A DNA stretch of 64,000 bases, taken from Alcaligenaceae bacterium. GTDB taxonomy: Bacteria; Pseudomonadota; Gammaproteobacteria; Burkholderiales; Burkholderiaceae_B. A program made the position numbers and the translations under genes. The stretch's first letter is position 1. Each line of letters starts with the position of its first letter. This document shows positions 26,696 to 35,408 of this stretch, piece after piece. The stretch spans positions 62,001-126,000 of the forward strand of contig JACCEP010000007.1 of the NCBI GenBank assembly GCA_013416395.1, in the 5' to 3' direction. Below the pieces are notes generated by a model. The model ran no database searches, was not told where the DNA came from, and was given only the letters and a program-made list of their open reading frames with translations.

Positions 26696-29539
26696 GTGTC
26701 ATTAAAACCTGCGCCAGCGGTTAGGAGTACAGCAGTCAATAAGCCACCAGTCATGAGGTCCAGGCGATCCTGGCCAGGGCGTTTACTGCGTATAGGCTTG
26801 GTATTTATGGGTCTGTTACTGATTGCAGCCGGGCTCTCGCTGCCGTATGCCCTGCCTTGGCTAATTCGACAACAAGGCATTGAGTTTCAGTGGCAAAACC
26901 CACAATGGCATCTTGAGGGCTTTAGTGCTTCGCAACTGCAATTGACGCTGTCTGGCGATGACGAGCCTCTTAAACAATTGCAATTCGAAAACCTGAGTAT
27001 TAACTGGGCATGGAAAGCCTTGTCCTTGCAACGCCTGCAAGCCGAACACGTACAAATTCACTGGCCTGTCATTGACGACCAATCATCAACCGAAAAAACA
27101 AGCCTGGCACTGCCTGCCGCGTTATTGAAATGGCTGCCGCAGCACATTGCGCTGAAACAGGTTGACGCCAAGCTACCTGGGTTTGGCCACGTGCAAGGTT
27201 CACTGAATGTGGATGTGAGTGCGCAAGAAGAAATCTGGCAGCCTGCCTCTATTGACAGCCAGTTAACGTTAACAGACATGCAAGGCGCGTGGCTGGACAG
27301 TATCCCTGCCGCATTTCGCCCCACGCAGTTAAGTGCCAAGATCAGCACGCATCAAGACGATGCCAGCGGCCAGCAGCTGCTCAACATTGATGTGGGCAGT
27401 GACAAGGCCATGCAGATGCAGCTTAAGGGCTTACTAGACTTGCAGCGAGCACCTGATTGGCAAGGTACGCTAAAAAATGCAGAACTTAATGTGCAGCTTG
27501 ATGCGCCAGCGTACCAAACGTTGCGGGCTAAAAAACTACAAGTGCATGCCTTTCTTACCGCACAGCTTGATGCTAAAACGTTTGCAGTAAATATTAGCGA
27601 TCACTCCAGCCTTCAAGCCCAAAAGCTCCAGGCGCTGGGCGTAGGTCAAGCAGAAAAATTCACCATGCATCTGGCCGGCTTCGACGTGCATGGCCGCAAT
27701 GCTGCACCGCATAATATTGCAGTGCGCGGCCCACTCGACGTGCACGTGCAAGCCCTGGAGTTAGCGCAACTGCACACACAAGACTGGAGCCTTAACGGCA
27801 CTGTCAACGGCCAACTGCCGCAACTTGAATTAACCGGCACGCTTGCAAGCCAACAAGGGCTCAGCGTTGATGGTGTTATCAGTGTGCTCGACAACACACT
27901 GCAAGGCAGCGTCACGTTAAACGCAATTTCGTTTGACGCGGGTAACCCTCTGGCAGAAACATTTAAAGGCTGGCCAGAAACAGTTTCTTTAAAGAGCGGC
28001 CTGCTGGGCGCTCAAGCAGACTTCAATCAACCGGATACAGGCCCACTTACACTCAGGTTTAACAGTACCGCCAGCGCGCTGAACGGTGAAATTAACCATG
28101 CGGAGGTAAAAAACCTCGGCCTGAAAGTTAATGGCCAAATAGCGCTGCAGCAGGCATCAAACTGGCAAGCCACCCTAAATGACACAAAGCTGTTAGTGCA
28201 GCTCGATAGCCTGTCGCATCCAGCCGTGCGTACTGCCAAACTGCAAGCGAGTGCCGACCTTACTGGGCATGCCGACGCTGAGCGATTTACAGTCAGCCTT
28301 GGCAAAACATTTAACCTAGAGGCCCAGAAGCTGCAATTGCCAGATATAGGCCAGTCAGACAAAGCCACGATGCAATTGCCTGATCTCACCCTACAAGGAA
28401 GTAGCAGCGCGCCCTATAACATTGACGTACACAGTGCTGTCAACGTGAGCGTCGACAAGCTGAGTTCAGAGCAACTACATACCCAAAGCTGGAACCTTAA
28501 GGGCAATCTCGACGGTCAACTGACTGAACTTAAGTTTACTGGCGGCCTAACTGGCGACCAAGGCCTCAGCCTTACAAGCCAGATTCATCTGTCAGATGGC
28601 ACACTGCAAGGCAGCGCTACAGCAAAGGACGTGTTTTTCAAGGCGGGTAACCCGCTGCAAAAAAGCTTTAAAAACTGGCCTGAATTGGTTTCCTTTGACA
28701 GTGGCCGGCTGAGCAGCCAAATAGGCTTCACTGTGCCTTCAAAAGGGCCTTTTAAACTATCGTTTAATGGCAATGCTACTGGGTTAAGCGGCATTATCAA
28801 TCGCAGCGAACTGAAAAACCTCGATATAAAGTTCAATAGCCAATTGTCTGGAAAAACACTTACGCTAGATATACCCAACCTGACCATTGAACAGTTAAAC
28901 CCCGGCATCCCGCTGGGGTCAATTCAACTTGCGAACGCTCATTATCGGGCCAGCATTAACAACCTTTCAAAGGGTGTCGCCGACTGGCAAAGCATAACGG
29001 CCAGGCTACTCAATGGCAGAGCGTGGCTAGACACCCAAAAGCTTGATCTGAATCGGGCAAGCAAGGTGCTGCTGCATGTAGAAGGCCTGGAGCTGCAAGA
29101 GTTATTTAAGGTTTATCCTGCAGAAGGCCTGGCAGGAACAGGTATCATTGACGGCCAAATACCAATACTTTTTCAGCAAGGCGAGGTATATGTTGAAGCC
29201 GGCCAACTGCAGGCCCGAAGGCCTGGCGTACTGCAATTTCGCAATGAAAAAATCCAGGATTTAGGTAAAAGTAACCCAGCAATGCGCCTTGTTGCCGATG
29301 CTTTGGAAGATTTTCATTTCAACCTGTTAAGTAGCGCCGCCAGTTATGAACCATCGGGTAAGCTGTTACTCAATATTCGTTTGGAAGGGAAGAACCCCGA
29401 CGTTGAAAAGGGCCGGCCCATCCATTTAAACATCAACCTGGAAGAAGACATCCCGGCGTTACTCGCCAGCATTCAACTTAGCGGCAAGGTCAGTGACGTT
29501 ATCCAAAACCGTATTCGAGAACGCCTCGAAAAACGCTAA
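26696..29539 (+). CDS. ydbH: YdbH-like AsmA-related intermembrane lipid transport protein
   Basis: 947-residue protein with one N-terminal membrane helix (about residues 28-52) and a long periplasmic part made of repetitive beta strands, ending in the conserved YdbH/DctA-like domain (about 720-947: IPNLTIEQLNPGIPLGSIQLANAHYRA, EGLELQELFKVYPAEGLAGTGIIDGQIPI, LEDFHFNLLSSAASYEPSGKLLLNIRLEGKNP). YdbH forms a bridge that carries phospholipids from inner to outer membrane, partly redundant with TamB and YhdP. Here residues ~254-488 and ~488-722 are a tandem duplication. A GTG start with GGAG upstream. YnbE and YdbL genes follow, as in E. coli. Confidence 0.88.
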   Translation: MSLKPAPAVRSTAVNKPPVMRSRRSWPGRLLRIGLVFMGLLLIAAGLSLPYALPWLIRQQGIEFQWQNPQWHLEGFSASQLQLTLSGDDEPLKQLQFENLSINWAWKALSLQRLQAEHVQIHWPVIDDQSSTEKTSLALPAALLKWLPQHIALKQVDAKLPGFGHVQGSLNVDVSAQEEIWQPASIDSQLTLTDMQGAWLDSIPAAFRPTQLSAKISTHQDDASGQQLLNIDVGSDKAMQMQLKGLLDLQRAPDWQGTLKNAELNVQLDAPAYQTLRAKKLQVHAFLTAQLDAKTFAVNISDHSSLQAQKLQALGVGQAEKFTMHLAGFDVHGRNAAPHNIAVRGPLDVHVQALELAQLHTQDWSLNGTVNGQLPQLELTGTLASQQGLSVDGVISVLDNTLQGSVTLNAISFDAGNPLAETFKGWPETVSLKSGLLGAQADFNQPDTGPLTLRFNSTASALNGEINHAEVKNLGLKVNGQIALQQASNWQATLNDTKLLVQLDSLSHPAVRTAKLQASADLTGHADAERFTVSLGKTFNLEAQKLQLPDIGQSDKATMQLPDLTLQGSSSAPYNIDVHSAVNVSVDKLSSEQLHTQSWNLKGNLDGQLTELKFTGGLTGDQGLSLTSQIHLSDGTLQGSATAKDVFFKAGNPLQKSFKNWPELVSFDSGRLSSQIGFTVPSKGPFKLSFNGNATGLSGIINRSELKNLDIKFNSQLSGKTLTLDIPNLTIEQLNPGIPLGSIQLANAHYRASINNLSKGVADWQSITARLLNGRAWLDTQKLDLNRASKVLLHVEGLELQELFKVYPAEGLAGTGIIDGQIPILFQQGEVYVEAGQLQARRPGVLQFRNEKIQDLGKSNPAMRLVADALEDFHFNLLSSAASYEPSGKLLLNIRLEGKNPDVEKGRPIHLNINLEEDIPALLASIQLSGKVSDVIQNRIRERLEKR

Positions 29540-29553
29540 TACAGGGTGAACTT

Positions 29554-29745
29554 ATGCGTGTACATCTATTTTTATTTGCTTCTTTATTTGCTTTGCTCAC
29601 GAGCGCCTGCACCCCTACCGTGCAACTGGCAATGCCCACTGATCCGATCACCATTAACCTGAATGTAAAAATTCAACATGAAATTTACATCAAGGTTGAT
29701 AAAGAGCTTGACAACATCCTCGACAAATCTAGCGGCTTATTCTAA
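29554..29745 (+). CDS. ynbE: YnbE family lipoprotein
   Basis: 63-residue outer-membrane lipoprotein. Signal peptide with lipobox LTSAC (Cys about residue 19), then CTPTVQLAMPTDPITINLNVKIQHEIYIKVDKELDNIL, the typical short beta-strand YnbE body. In E. coli YnbE stacks on the C-terminal end of YdbH to complete the bridge to the outer membrane. Spaced 14 bases after ydbH and 10 bases before ydbL. Confidence 0.9.
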   Translation: MRVHLFLFASLFALLTSACTPTVQLAMPTDPITINLNVKIQHEIYIKVDKELDNILDKSSGLF

Positions 29746-29755
29746 GGAGCGCATC

Positions 29756-30103
29756 ATGAATTTTCGTAAATTTTTAATGCCTTTGATATTGGCGACCAGC
29801 CTTGTAAGCACGGCAGCTTTTTCCATGGACCTTAACGGTGCCATGAGCAACCTTGGCCAGGCAAAATCAACCGGTTTGCTGGGTGAAAAGCCCGATGGCT
29901 ATTTAGGCGTTGTTGCGCCACAGGGCGATGCCGCTGAAATTGCCCGCCTGATCAACAGTGCACGTCGCGCCGAGTATCAAAAACTGGCCAAAGACAACAA
30001 AATCCAGCTCTCTGATGTCGAAACCATGGCAGGCAAAAAAGCGCTCGAGAAAACGCCTGCAGGCCAGTACATTCAACTGAACGGCAAGTGGATCAAGAAG
30101 TAG
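29756..30103 (+). CDS. ydbL: YdbL family (DUF1318) periplasmic protein
   Basis: 115-residue protein with a signal peptide of about 22 residues (MNFRKFLMPLILATSLVSTAAFS) and the DUF1318 body: DLNGAMSNLGQAKSTGLLGEKPDGYLGVV, then EIARLINSARRAEYQKLAKDNKIQLSDVETMAGKKALEKTPAGQYI. In E. coli YdbL is thought to act as a chaperone that controls YdbH-YnbE assembly. AAGGAG precedes the chosen ATG 29756. Last gene of the operon. Confidence 0.92.
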   Translation: MNFRKFLMPLILATSLVSTAAFSMDLNGAMSNLGQAKSTGLLGEKPDGYLGVVAPQGDAAEIARLINSARRAEYQKLAKDNKIQLSDVETMAGKKALEKTPAGQYIQLNGKWIKK

Positions 30104-30130
30104 CCGATTGGGTATTCCGGCCAACAGTAC

Positions 30131-30150
30131 CCCGGCCACGATAGGCCGGG
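30131..30150 (+). terminator. Hairpin after ydbL
   Basis: GC-only 7-bp stem CCCGGCC/GGCCGGG with a six-base loop, 27 bases past the ydbL stop. No T-run follows, so strength is uncertain. Confidence 0.5.
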
Positions 30151-30310
30151 ACAAACGGTCATCTTCACCGAAATACGCCGTCGATAACGCGAGGCTGTCA
30201 AAAAAAGCTTTTCGACGGCTTCGTATCGACCGGGCGTGCCGCGCGTTAATGGTCAATTAAACGGATGCAGGGGGGTGCAGACAATATCTTGGACTACTTG
30301 GCGCGTAGTG

Positions 30311-30330
30311 CATGTATTTGCATGTATTTG
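30311..30330. repeat. 10-bp direct tandem repeat
   Basis: CATGTATTTG occurs twice back to back, followed by a third CATG. No function assigned. Confidence 0.6.
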
Positions 30331-30428
30331 CATGAAGATCGCATGAGGGCGATACGGCTATACATCAAGTACGGCAAACGCGCGACGCCAGGTATTTGGA
30401 AGCAAAAATTAAATAATTTGAATTTGGT

Positions 30429-30459
30429 GCATCCAAATCGTTCTTTCCTTCGTATATGT
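30429..30459 (+). promoter_or_regulatory. ECF-type promoter of the DUF4148 gene
   Basis: GCATCCAAATC, nine variable bases, then TTCGTATATGT: identical blocks with identical spacing lie in front of the fasciclin gene (44560-44590). GCATCC and CGTATATG are 16 bases apart, a normal ECF -35/-10 spacing, and the -35 resembles the CCATCC of mycobacterial SigK promoters. Confidence 0.7.
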
Positions 30460-30498
30460 ATAGGTAAGGCACTTTTACCTACGTACTAAAAAGGAATA

Positions 30499-30876
30499 AT
30501 GATGAAAACAGCACTTCGTTCAATAGCTCTGGCATCAATCCTGGCGACCGCTTCGGTCGGTATAGCTAATGCCGCCAACACTCATGCTTCCTCGTTGTCA
30601 CGCGCTCAGGTTGTCGCCGAGCTTCAAGCCGCACAACAATCGGGTGAAATTCTCGGAGATGAGGTTTCTGTGTACCCCATGATCCCTGACGGTCCTGACA
30701 AGAGCCGTGCTCAAGTTGTAGCCACACTGACAGCAGCGCAAGAAGCAGGTCACGTTCTTGGAGATGAGGCATCTGTGTATCCGATGCGCACTCACGGGTC
30801 AACCAAAAGCCGCACCCAGGTGCTGAAAGAGTTACATACTTATACGTCGAACCATTCTAAATTTATCGAACACTGA
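30499..30876 (+). CDS. Exported DUF4148 repeat protein
   Basis: 125 residues: a signal peptide of about 25 (MMKTALRSIALASILATASV...ANA), then two 35-residue tandem units (about 34-68 and 69-103), each of form SRAQVVA-L-AAQ--G--LGDE-SVYPM, and a partial third (SRTQVLKELHT). This is the DUF4148 type common in Burkholderiales, of unknown function; small exported proteins of this kind are often stress-induced. The promoter, the leader (AAGGAATAATGATGAA) and the signal peptide closely match those of the fasciclin gene 14 kb away. Second ATG at 30502 is the alternative start. Confidence 0.88.
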   Translation: MMKTALRSIALASILATASVGIANAANTHASSLSRAQVVAELQAAQQSGEILGDEVSVYPMIPDGPDKSRAQVVATLTAAQEAGHVLGDEASVYPMRTHGSTKSRTQVLKELHTYTSNHSKFIEH

Positions 30877-30960
30877 TACGTTGTTGCCCCGGCTGCCTCT
30901 AGGGGTGGTCGGGCAAGTCGGAACACAGGCTTGAAACACTCACAACCTATAACCGGGAAA

Positions 30961-31566
30961 CTACTCGGACGACACCGAAGAACGGCTGCTAAGGGGTTGG
31001 CGTGGTGGCCCGCCCTTCCAGCGGCGTACGACCCGCTGAAAAATCAACGCATTGGGTATCTGCAAGAGCGCACCCGGGTGTTCCTCTGAGCTGTCCCGCA
31101 GGGTGACATATAACAAGCTGATATCCACGACTTCACCTTTGGCACCCGGCTTTTCTGCCGTATCCAGAATTTCCACGTAATCGCCCAAACGAAACGGGCG
31201 CGCAGTAAAGATCAAGATAGCGCAGAAAATATTCGAGAGCACGCTCCAGGCTGCGAAGAAAGCCACGGCACCCACTGCCGCAAAACCCGTAAAAGCCGTC
31301 CAAAGCACCGTTCCGGAAACGCCCAGCAGGCCAAGCACCAGCAACGCGGCAGTTGCCATGATGATCCAGCGCACAATCGTTGCGGTGGGCTTCATCAAAT
31401 GCACGGGCAAGTCGTAGTGCACACTGGCACGATGCAAAATACGCCCCAATCCCCGCTGCAAGAGCCAGGCCCCAAGCACGATAACCAACAACTGGATGAT
31501 TAGAACAAGCGTACCCAGCCACTCGTGGGTCCAGGCAGGAAAATATGGCGTCAACGTCGCAAGCAT
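30961..31566 (-). CDS. Small-conductance mechanosensitive channel (MscS family)
   Basis: 201 residues, shorter than E. coli MscS (286). Helices at about 17-38, 62-85 and the pore helix TM3 at about 90-120 (AFTGFAAVGAVAFFAAWSVLSNIFCAILIF, with the Gly/Ala packing pattern), then the beta domain PFRLGDYVEI. The C-terminal alpha/beta vestibule is short and ends in a Ser-rich tail. It opens under membrane tension to relieve hypo-osmotic shock. It stands alone, convergent with the DUF4148 gene. Confidence 0.9.
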   Translation of the reverse strand: MLATLTPYFPAWTHEWLGTLVLIIQLLVIVLGAWLLQRGLGRILHRASVHYDLPVHLMKPTATIVRWIIMATAALLVLGLLGVSGTVLWTAFTGFAAVGAVAFFAAWSVLSNIFCAILIFTARPFRLGDYVEILDTAEKPGAKGEVVDISLLYVTLRDSSEEHPGALLQIPNALIFQRVVRRWKGGPPRQPLSSRSSVSSE

Positions 31567-32004
31567 GGAATGGCTCCAGGAAAAACAGACTCGGGCAAGA
31601 ACGTTATTCTAGTCGTCGCCAATCATGTGCAGACGAAATTGATAAATTGAACGACCAGTACTATAGCGAGGTTTAATCAAGCTTGATGTTTGGCATGCTC
31701 ATTGAGTGTCAGATTTTTTGAGTTCTGACACTTACCTTGAATGGATCATCGATTAGCCTATCTTGCTCTTTATCTACATTGCACAGGCTGCCAGTACAAT
31801 TCCGTCTCGGCAAACGTGCACAACCGCGTTGCCCAAGAAAACATCCGGCTGCTGCCCAACACCCCTGGACAGCCGTCCGCTGGTACGCTGCGCCCAACCC
31901 TGTGCTGACAGCAAGCCTTGAATCGACCCGACCCACCCGGTACTGTTGCGTCGTTCCGATACCTATTTCATGTGTCTCAATACAAAATTCAACATAGGTA
32001 CTTC
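31567..32004. other. 438-bp divergent intergenic region
   Basis: Between the mscS-like gene and a bug gene. Contains a perfect 9-bp inverted repeat (AGTGTCAGA at 31705-31713, TCTGACACT at 31724-31732) around a T-rich 10-base loop. Frames on both strands across 31709-31997 show no recognisable protein. Confidence 0.5.
31705..31732. repeat. Perfect 9-bp inverted repeat
   Basis: AGTGTCAGA and its complement, ten bases apart (TTTTTTGAGT). Could be an operator, a terminator relic or the scar of a lost element; nothing in the sequence decides. Confidence 0.55.
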
Positions 32005-32976
32005 ATGTTCAAGCGAGTCAATATATTTACCGGCCTTGTAGCCAGTGCCCTTATCAGCGCAGCAGGCTTCGCCCACGCCGCTTACCCCGAACGACACGTC
32101 AATTTGATTGTGCCGTTTCCTCCCGGGCAAGCTACAGATATTTTTGCCCGTATGGTTGCCGAAGAGCTGGCCAAAGAATTTGGGCAAGCTGTCATTGTCG
32201 AAAACAAGGCAGGCGCAGGAAGCAATATTGGGATGCAGTATGTCGCCCGGTCCAAACCCGATGGCTATACCCTTGCTGTAGGCGGTAGCGCCGGTGCTGT
32301 TAACCAAACGCTGTACAGCAAGCCTGGCTATTCTTTGAAAGAAGACTTCATCCCTGTGGGTGGAATCTTTACCGTACCGCTGATTTTCCTGGCCAACCCC
32401 AAAAGCGGTATTAACTCTATGGCAGACCTTATCGCGCAGGCCAAAGCCAAACCAGACGAGCTTGCCTATGCCAGTGCCGGCATCGGCGGCACGCAGCATT
32501 TGTCGGCAGAGATGCTCAAGTCTGACGCCAAAATTGAGCTGCGCCATATACCTTACAAGGGTAGCGGCCCTGCCCAGGCTGATTTCCTGGGCAACCACGT
32601 GCCGTTAATGGTCGACTCTGTTACGGCAGCCCTGCCAAATGTGCAATCGAAGGCGGCCGTGCCGTTAGCCGTTACCACACGCGAACGTGTGCCGCAGTTG
32701 CCAGACGTACCTACCGTCGCTGAATCGGGCTATCCGGGCTTTGAAGCAGTCGGCTGGGCAATGATCTTCGCGCCTGCGGGCACGCCTGACGATGTACTTA
32801 AGTATCTTAATCAGAAAATCAACGCCATCCTTAAGTCGCCCGCAATGGCCAACGCGCTCAGCGCACGCGGCGCCCAACCACTCGTCTATTCGCCGGAGGA
32901 AGGAAAGCACTTCGTCGCCGAAGAAATCGAAAAATGGGGCAAGGCTGTGAAACGTTCGGGTGCGTCTGTCGATTAA
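32005..32976 (+). CDS. Bug/TctC-type tripartite tricarboxylate receptor
   Basis: 323-residue periplasmic binding protein: signal peptide of about 25 residues ([25 protein letters not shown]), then [69 protein letters not shown] and [18 protein letters not shown]. Likely binds a small carboxylate. The open frame extends 29 codons upstream but the signal peptide fixes the start at 32005; the ribosome-binding site is poor. No transport or enzyme partner adjoins; the SDR gene follows after 258 bp and a hairpin. Confidence 0.93.
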   Translation: MFKRVNIFTGLVASALISAAGFAHAAYPERHVNLIVPFPPGQATDIFARMVAEELAKEFGQAVIVENKAGAGSNIGMQYVARSKPDGYTLAVGGSAGAVNQTLYSKPGYSLKEDFIPVGGIFTVPLIFLANPKSGINSMADLIAQAKAKPDELAYASAGIGGTQHLSAEMLKSDAKIELRHIPYKGSGPAQADFLGNHVPLMVDSVTAALPNVQSKAAVPLAVTTRERVPQLPDVPTVAESGYPGFEAVGWAMIFAPAGTPDDVLKYLNQKINAILKSPAMANALSARGAQPLVYSPEEGKHFVAEEIEKWGKAVKRSGASVD

Positions 32977-32993
32977 CCAGCACTGAGATCATA

Positions 32994-33023
32994 GCTGCCT
33001 GTCGGCTCATGCCGGCAGGCAGC
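32994..33023 (+). terminator. Long hairpin after the bug gene
   Basis: 13-bp arms GCTGCCTGTCGGC and GCCGGCAGGCAGC (one T-G pair) around a TCAT loop, 18 bases after the stop. Strong stem, weak T-tail. Confidence 0.65.
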
Positions 33024-33234
33024 ATTACCCCTCAGTCGGGCTCAGAACGAATCCCACTTACATCAGCGATTTTGACGCAGCCATCTGCCAGTGACAAACA
33101 AAGTGCCTATCACTCAGCACATCGAAAGAAACGCGACAATACTTTGGAGTTTTAGGCAAATCAAACAAGGCCTCAAAACTTAGACTGCTCTTCATACGCC
33201 GCCATACTGGTCGCGACGTTGTCGGAGAGGATTA

Positions 33235-34071
33235 ATGAGTAAAGTCTGGTTTATCACCGGTTCAGGCCGCGGCATTGGCGCCCATATTGTCAGATCTGCC
33301 CTGCACGCTGGCCACAAGGTTGTTGCCACCGGCCGAAGCGTCGAACAATTGCGCACAACCTACCGCGATGTGCCCGACGACAGCATCGCCTTCGTCGAAC
33401 TCGATGTGACGAACGAGCAGCAGGCCGAAGCGGCTGTTCAGGCAGCCGTCGAGCGATTCGGTCGCATTGATGTTCTGGTGAACAATGCCGGCTATGGTCT
33501 CATGGGCAATTTTGAAGAAATCGCTGCAAACGCCATTGAGCATCAGTTCAAAGCTAACGTGATCGGGGTAATGAATGTAATGCGTGCGGTGTTGCCTGTC
33601 ATGCGTCGTCAACGCTCGGGCCACATCTACAATATGTCTTCCATCGGAGGCGCTTTAGGTTTCCAGGGCGCTTCGATCTATTGCGCCACCAAGCACGCTG
33701 TAGAGGGGCTGTCGGCATCGGTGGAACGCGAGGTGGCACCGTTCGGTATCAACGTCATCATTGTTGAGCCAGGTTTTTTCCGCACTGATTTCCTGGACCC
33801 CAAGTCGGTTCAATACGGCGACAGAGTCCTTCAGGATTATGCCGACAATGGCACGGTCAAGGAAACCTATGACTCGTATAGCCATCAACAGCCCGGCGAC
33901 CCTGCGAAGCTAGGTGACACACTGGTAAAGCTTGCCAACATGAAAAACCCACCCAAACAGTTTTTGGCAGGCAGCGACGCCCTGGACGTGGTCACCCAAT
34001 CTTTGAAAGCCCGCCTGGAAGAGATTCGTGCTTACACCGATTTGTCGAAATCTACGGATGGCGTGTTCTAG
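33235..34071 (+). CDS. SDR-family NAD(P)-dependent oxidoreductase
   Basis: 278-residue classical short-chain dehydrogenase. Nucleotide-binding TGSGRGIG (residues 9-16), ELDVTN, NNAGYG, catalytic Ser in NMSSIGG, YCATK active-site Tyr/Lys, and EPGFFRTDF. The long C-terminal part (SYSHQQPGDPAKLGDTLVKLANMKNPPKQFLAGSDALDVV) is of the subgroup annotated only as SDR oxidoreductases. GAGAGGA precedes the ATG. It lies just upstream of an AraC regulator of the AraC_N type, a frequent pairing in which the regulator controls a dehydrogenase. Substrate unknown. Confidence 0.92.
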   Translation: MSKVWFITGSGRGIGAHIVRSALHAGHKVVATGRSVEQLRTTYRDVPDDSIAFVELDVTNEQQAEAAVQAAVERFGRIDVLVNNAGYGLMGNFEEIAANAIEHQFKANVIGVMNVMRAVLPVMRRQRSGHIYNMSSIGGALGFQGASIYCATKHAVEGLSASVEREVAPFGINVIIVEPGFFRTDFLDPKSVQYGDRVLQDYADNGTVKETYDSYSHQQPGDPAKLGDTLVKLANMKNPPKQFLAGSDALDVVTQSLKARLEEIRAYTDLSKSTDGVF

Positions 34072-34173
34072 CCGCCGCACAGTTATTTGTATACGCAGCG
34101 GGCAGGTTCTCTTGTCATCCTGTTAAGCAATGCAGCACTATGGCCCAGAAGACACGCAAGAGATACCTCGTAG

Positions 34174-35151
34174 TTGTATGCTCCATTTACGGAAAATAAT
34201 TTGGCAGTCAACCCAGCGCCAGGCGCGCCGTCTCTCAAGATGCAAGGCGTGACCAGCCTGGCCGACTTGCTGCTTGCCAACGCGCCACATGACGCCAGCT
34301 TTGAGCTATGTACACCTGGCGTCCATGCTATTCGCGCCTCTCGCCCCAGTACAGAACTGGTGCATGGGTTGCAACAACCGGCATTGTGCATCATCGCGCA
34401 GGGTGCCAAAACAGTCATGCTCGGCGCAGAGATCTATGAGTACGATGCCTCGCGTTTGCTCATCTTTTCAGTAGACTTGCCTATTGCAGCGCAGGTTCGC
34501 CAAGCGAGCGCCTCAAAGCCGTACCTGTGCCTTAGGCTTGATATTGACGCTCACCGCATAGCCGAACTGGCGCTAAAGGTCTACCCAAATGGAATACCGC
34601 AAGTAAAAGAGACCCGCGCAATCTATCTTGCACAAGCGGGTGAAGCCATTATCGACGCTGCCGTCAGGCTGATGGCCCTCATGTCCAATCCGACCGAAGC
34701 AAACTTACTGGCTCCACTCTTGATGGACGAGATCCTCATCCGACTGCTTCGCAGCCCAATAGGCGGGCGGCTAGCGCAAATCGGAAATATCGAATCTCAC
34801 ACCCACAGAATCGCCAGGGCTGTAACCTGGGTTCGACAAAACTTCGAGCAATCAATAAAGATTGAGACCCTTGCAGACATGGCGCATATGAGCGCTTCGT
34901 CGCTCCATCAGCACTTCAAAGCCGTTACCTCTATGAGTCCGGTGAAGTATCAGAAGGTATTGCGACTACAAGAGGCCCGACGATTGATGGTGTCTCAGGG
35001 TATGGAAGTAGGCACAGCGAGCCGACGTGTGGGGTATTTGAGCCCCTCACAATTTAGCCGGGAGTATGCCCGACATTTTGGGAATGCGCCTACTAGAGAT
35101 ATTGCCATGCTGCGCGGGCAGGCGCGACAAAAGCGCAATCCTGCCAAGTAA
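34174..35151 (+). CDS. AraC-family regulator (AraC_N type)
   Basis: Up to 325 residues. The N-terminal domain (about 25-190) matches the AraC_N sensing domain (LADLLLANAP, the CIIAQGAKTVMLG strand, YDASRLLIFSVDLPIAAQVRQAS). The C-terminal double helix-turn-helix is clear: IKIETLADMAHMSASSLHQHFKAVTSMSPVKYQKVLRLQEARRLM and GYLSPSQFSREYARHFG. The frame opens at TTG 34174 without a good ribosome-binding site; TTG 34201 or the ATG near 34240 are alternatives. It lies between the SDR gene and the iron-uptake operon and could regulate either. Confidence 0.87.
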   Translation: MYAPFTENNLAVNPAPGAPSLKMQGVTSLADLLLANAPHDASFELCTPGVHAIRASRPSTELVHGLQQPALCIIAQGAKTVMLGAEIYEYDASRLLIFSVDLPIAAQVRQASASKPYLCLRLDIDAHRIAELALKVYPNGIPQVKETRAIYLAQAGEAIIDAAVRLMALMSNPTEANLLAPLLMDEILIRLLRSPIGGRLAQIGNIESHTHRIARAVTWVRQNFEQSIKIETLADMAHMSASSLHQHFKAVTSMSPVKYQKVLRLQEARRLMVSQGMEVGTASRRVGYLSPSQFSREYARHFGNAPTRDIAMLRGQARQKRNPAK

Positions 35152-35340
35152 TTGAAACCTATACATAAACTCTAGTTCATCGCGCGCGATCATAATAATC
35201 ACGCAAAGGTAACAACCACAACGCCCAAGTTGCGGCCTGTCCAATTTACTGTGGCACTTACCCGATTTCCTGATCGATTGTTGTGTGCGTGCGCATACGA
35301 TTTAGGCACAATCTTTCAATAAATATGTTTTAATACGACG

Positions 35341-35359
35341 CATTCTCATTCTCGTTATC
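35341..35359. promoter_or_regulatory. Fur-box-like operator before the TonB receptor
   Basis: Read on the minus strand: GATAACGAGAATGAGAATG, a close fit to the overlapping NAT(A/G)AT hexamers of bacterial Fur sites. Fifty bases upstream of the receptor's start, in an AT-rich promoter region. Implies repression by Fur when iron is plentiful. Confidence 0.75.
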
Positions 35360-35408
35360 AGAATCTTAATAAAAATAATTAGTAATTACAAATTATAAAT
35401 GGAATCCT

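Larger units (their letters stand above)
30104..30498. other. 395-bp intergenic region between ydbL and the DUF4148 gene
   Basis: Begins with a hairpin (CCCGGCC at 30131, GGCCGGG at 30144), holds a 10-bp tandem repeat (CATGTATTTG at 30311 and 30321), and ends with the ECF-type promoter of the next gene. A 74-codon frame at 30265-30489 has no family features and is not called. Confidence 0.6.

Noticed and set aside
30265-30489. 74-codon ORF before the DUF4148 gene
   Set aside because: Runs through the ECF promoter and the tandem repeat, no ribosome-binding site.
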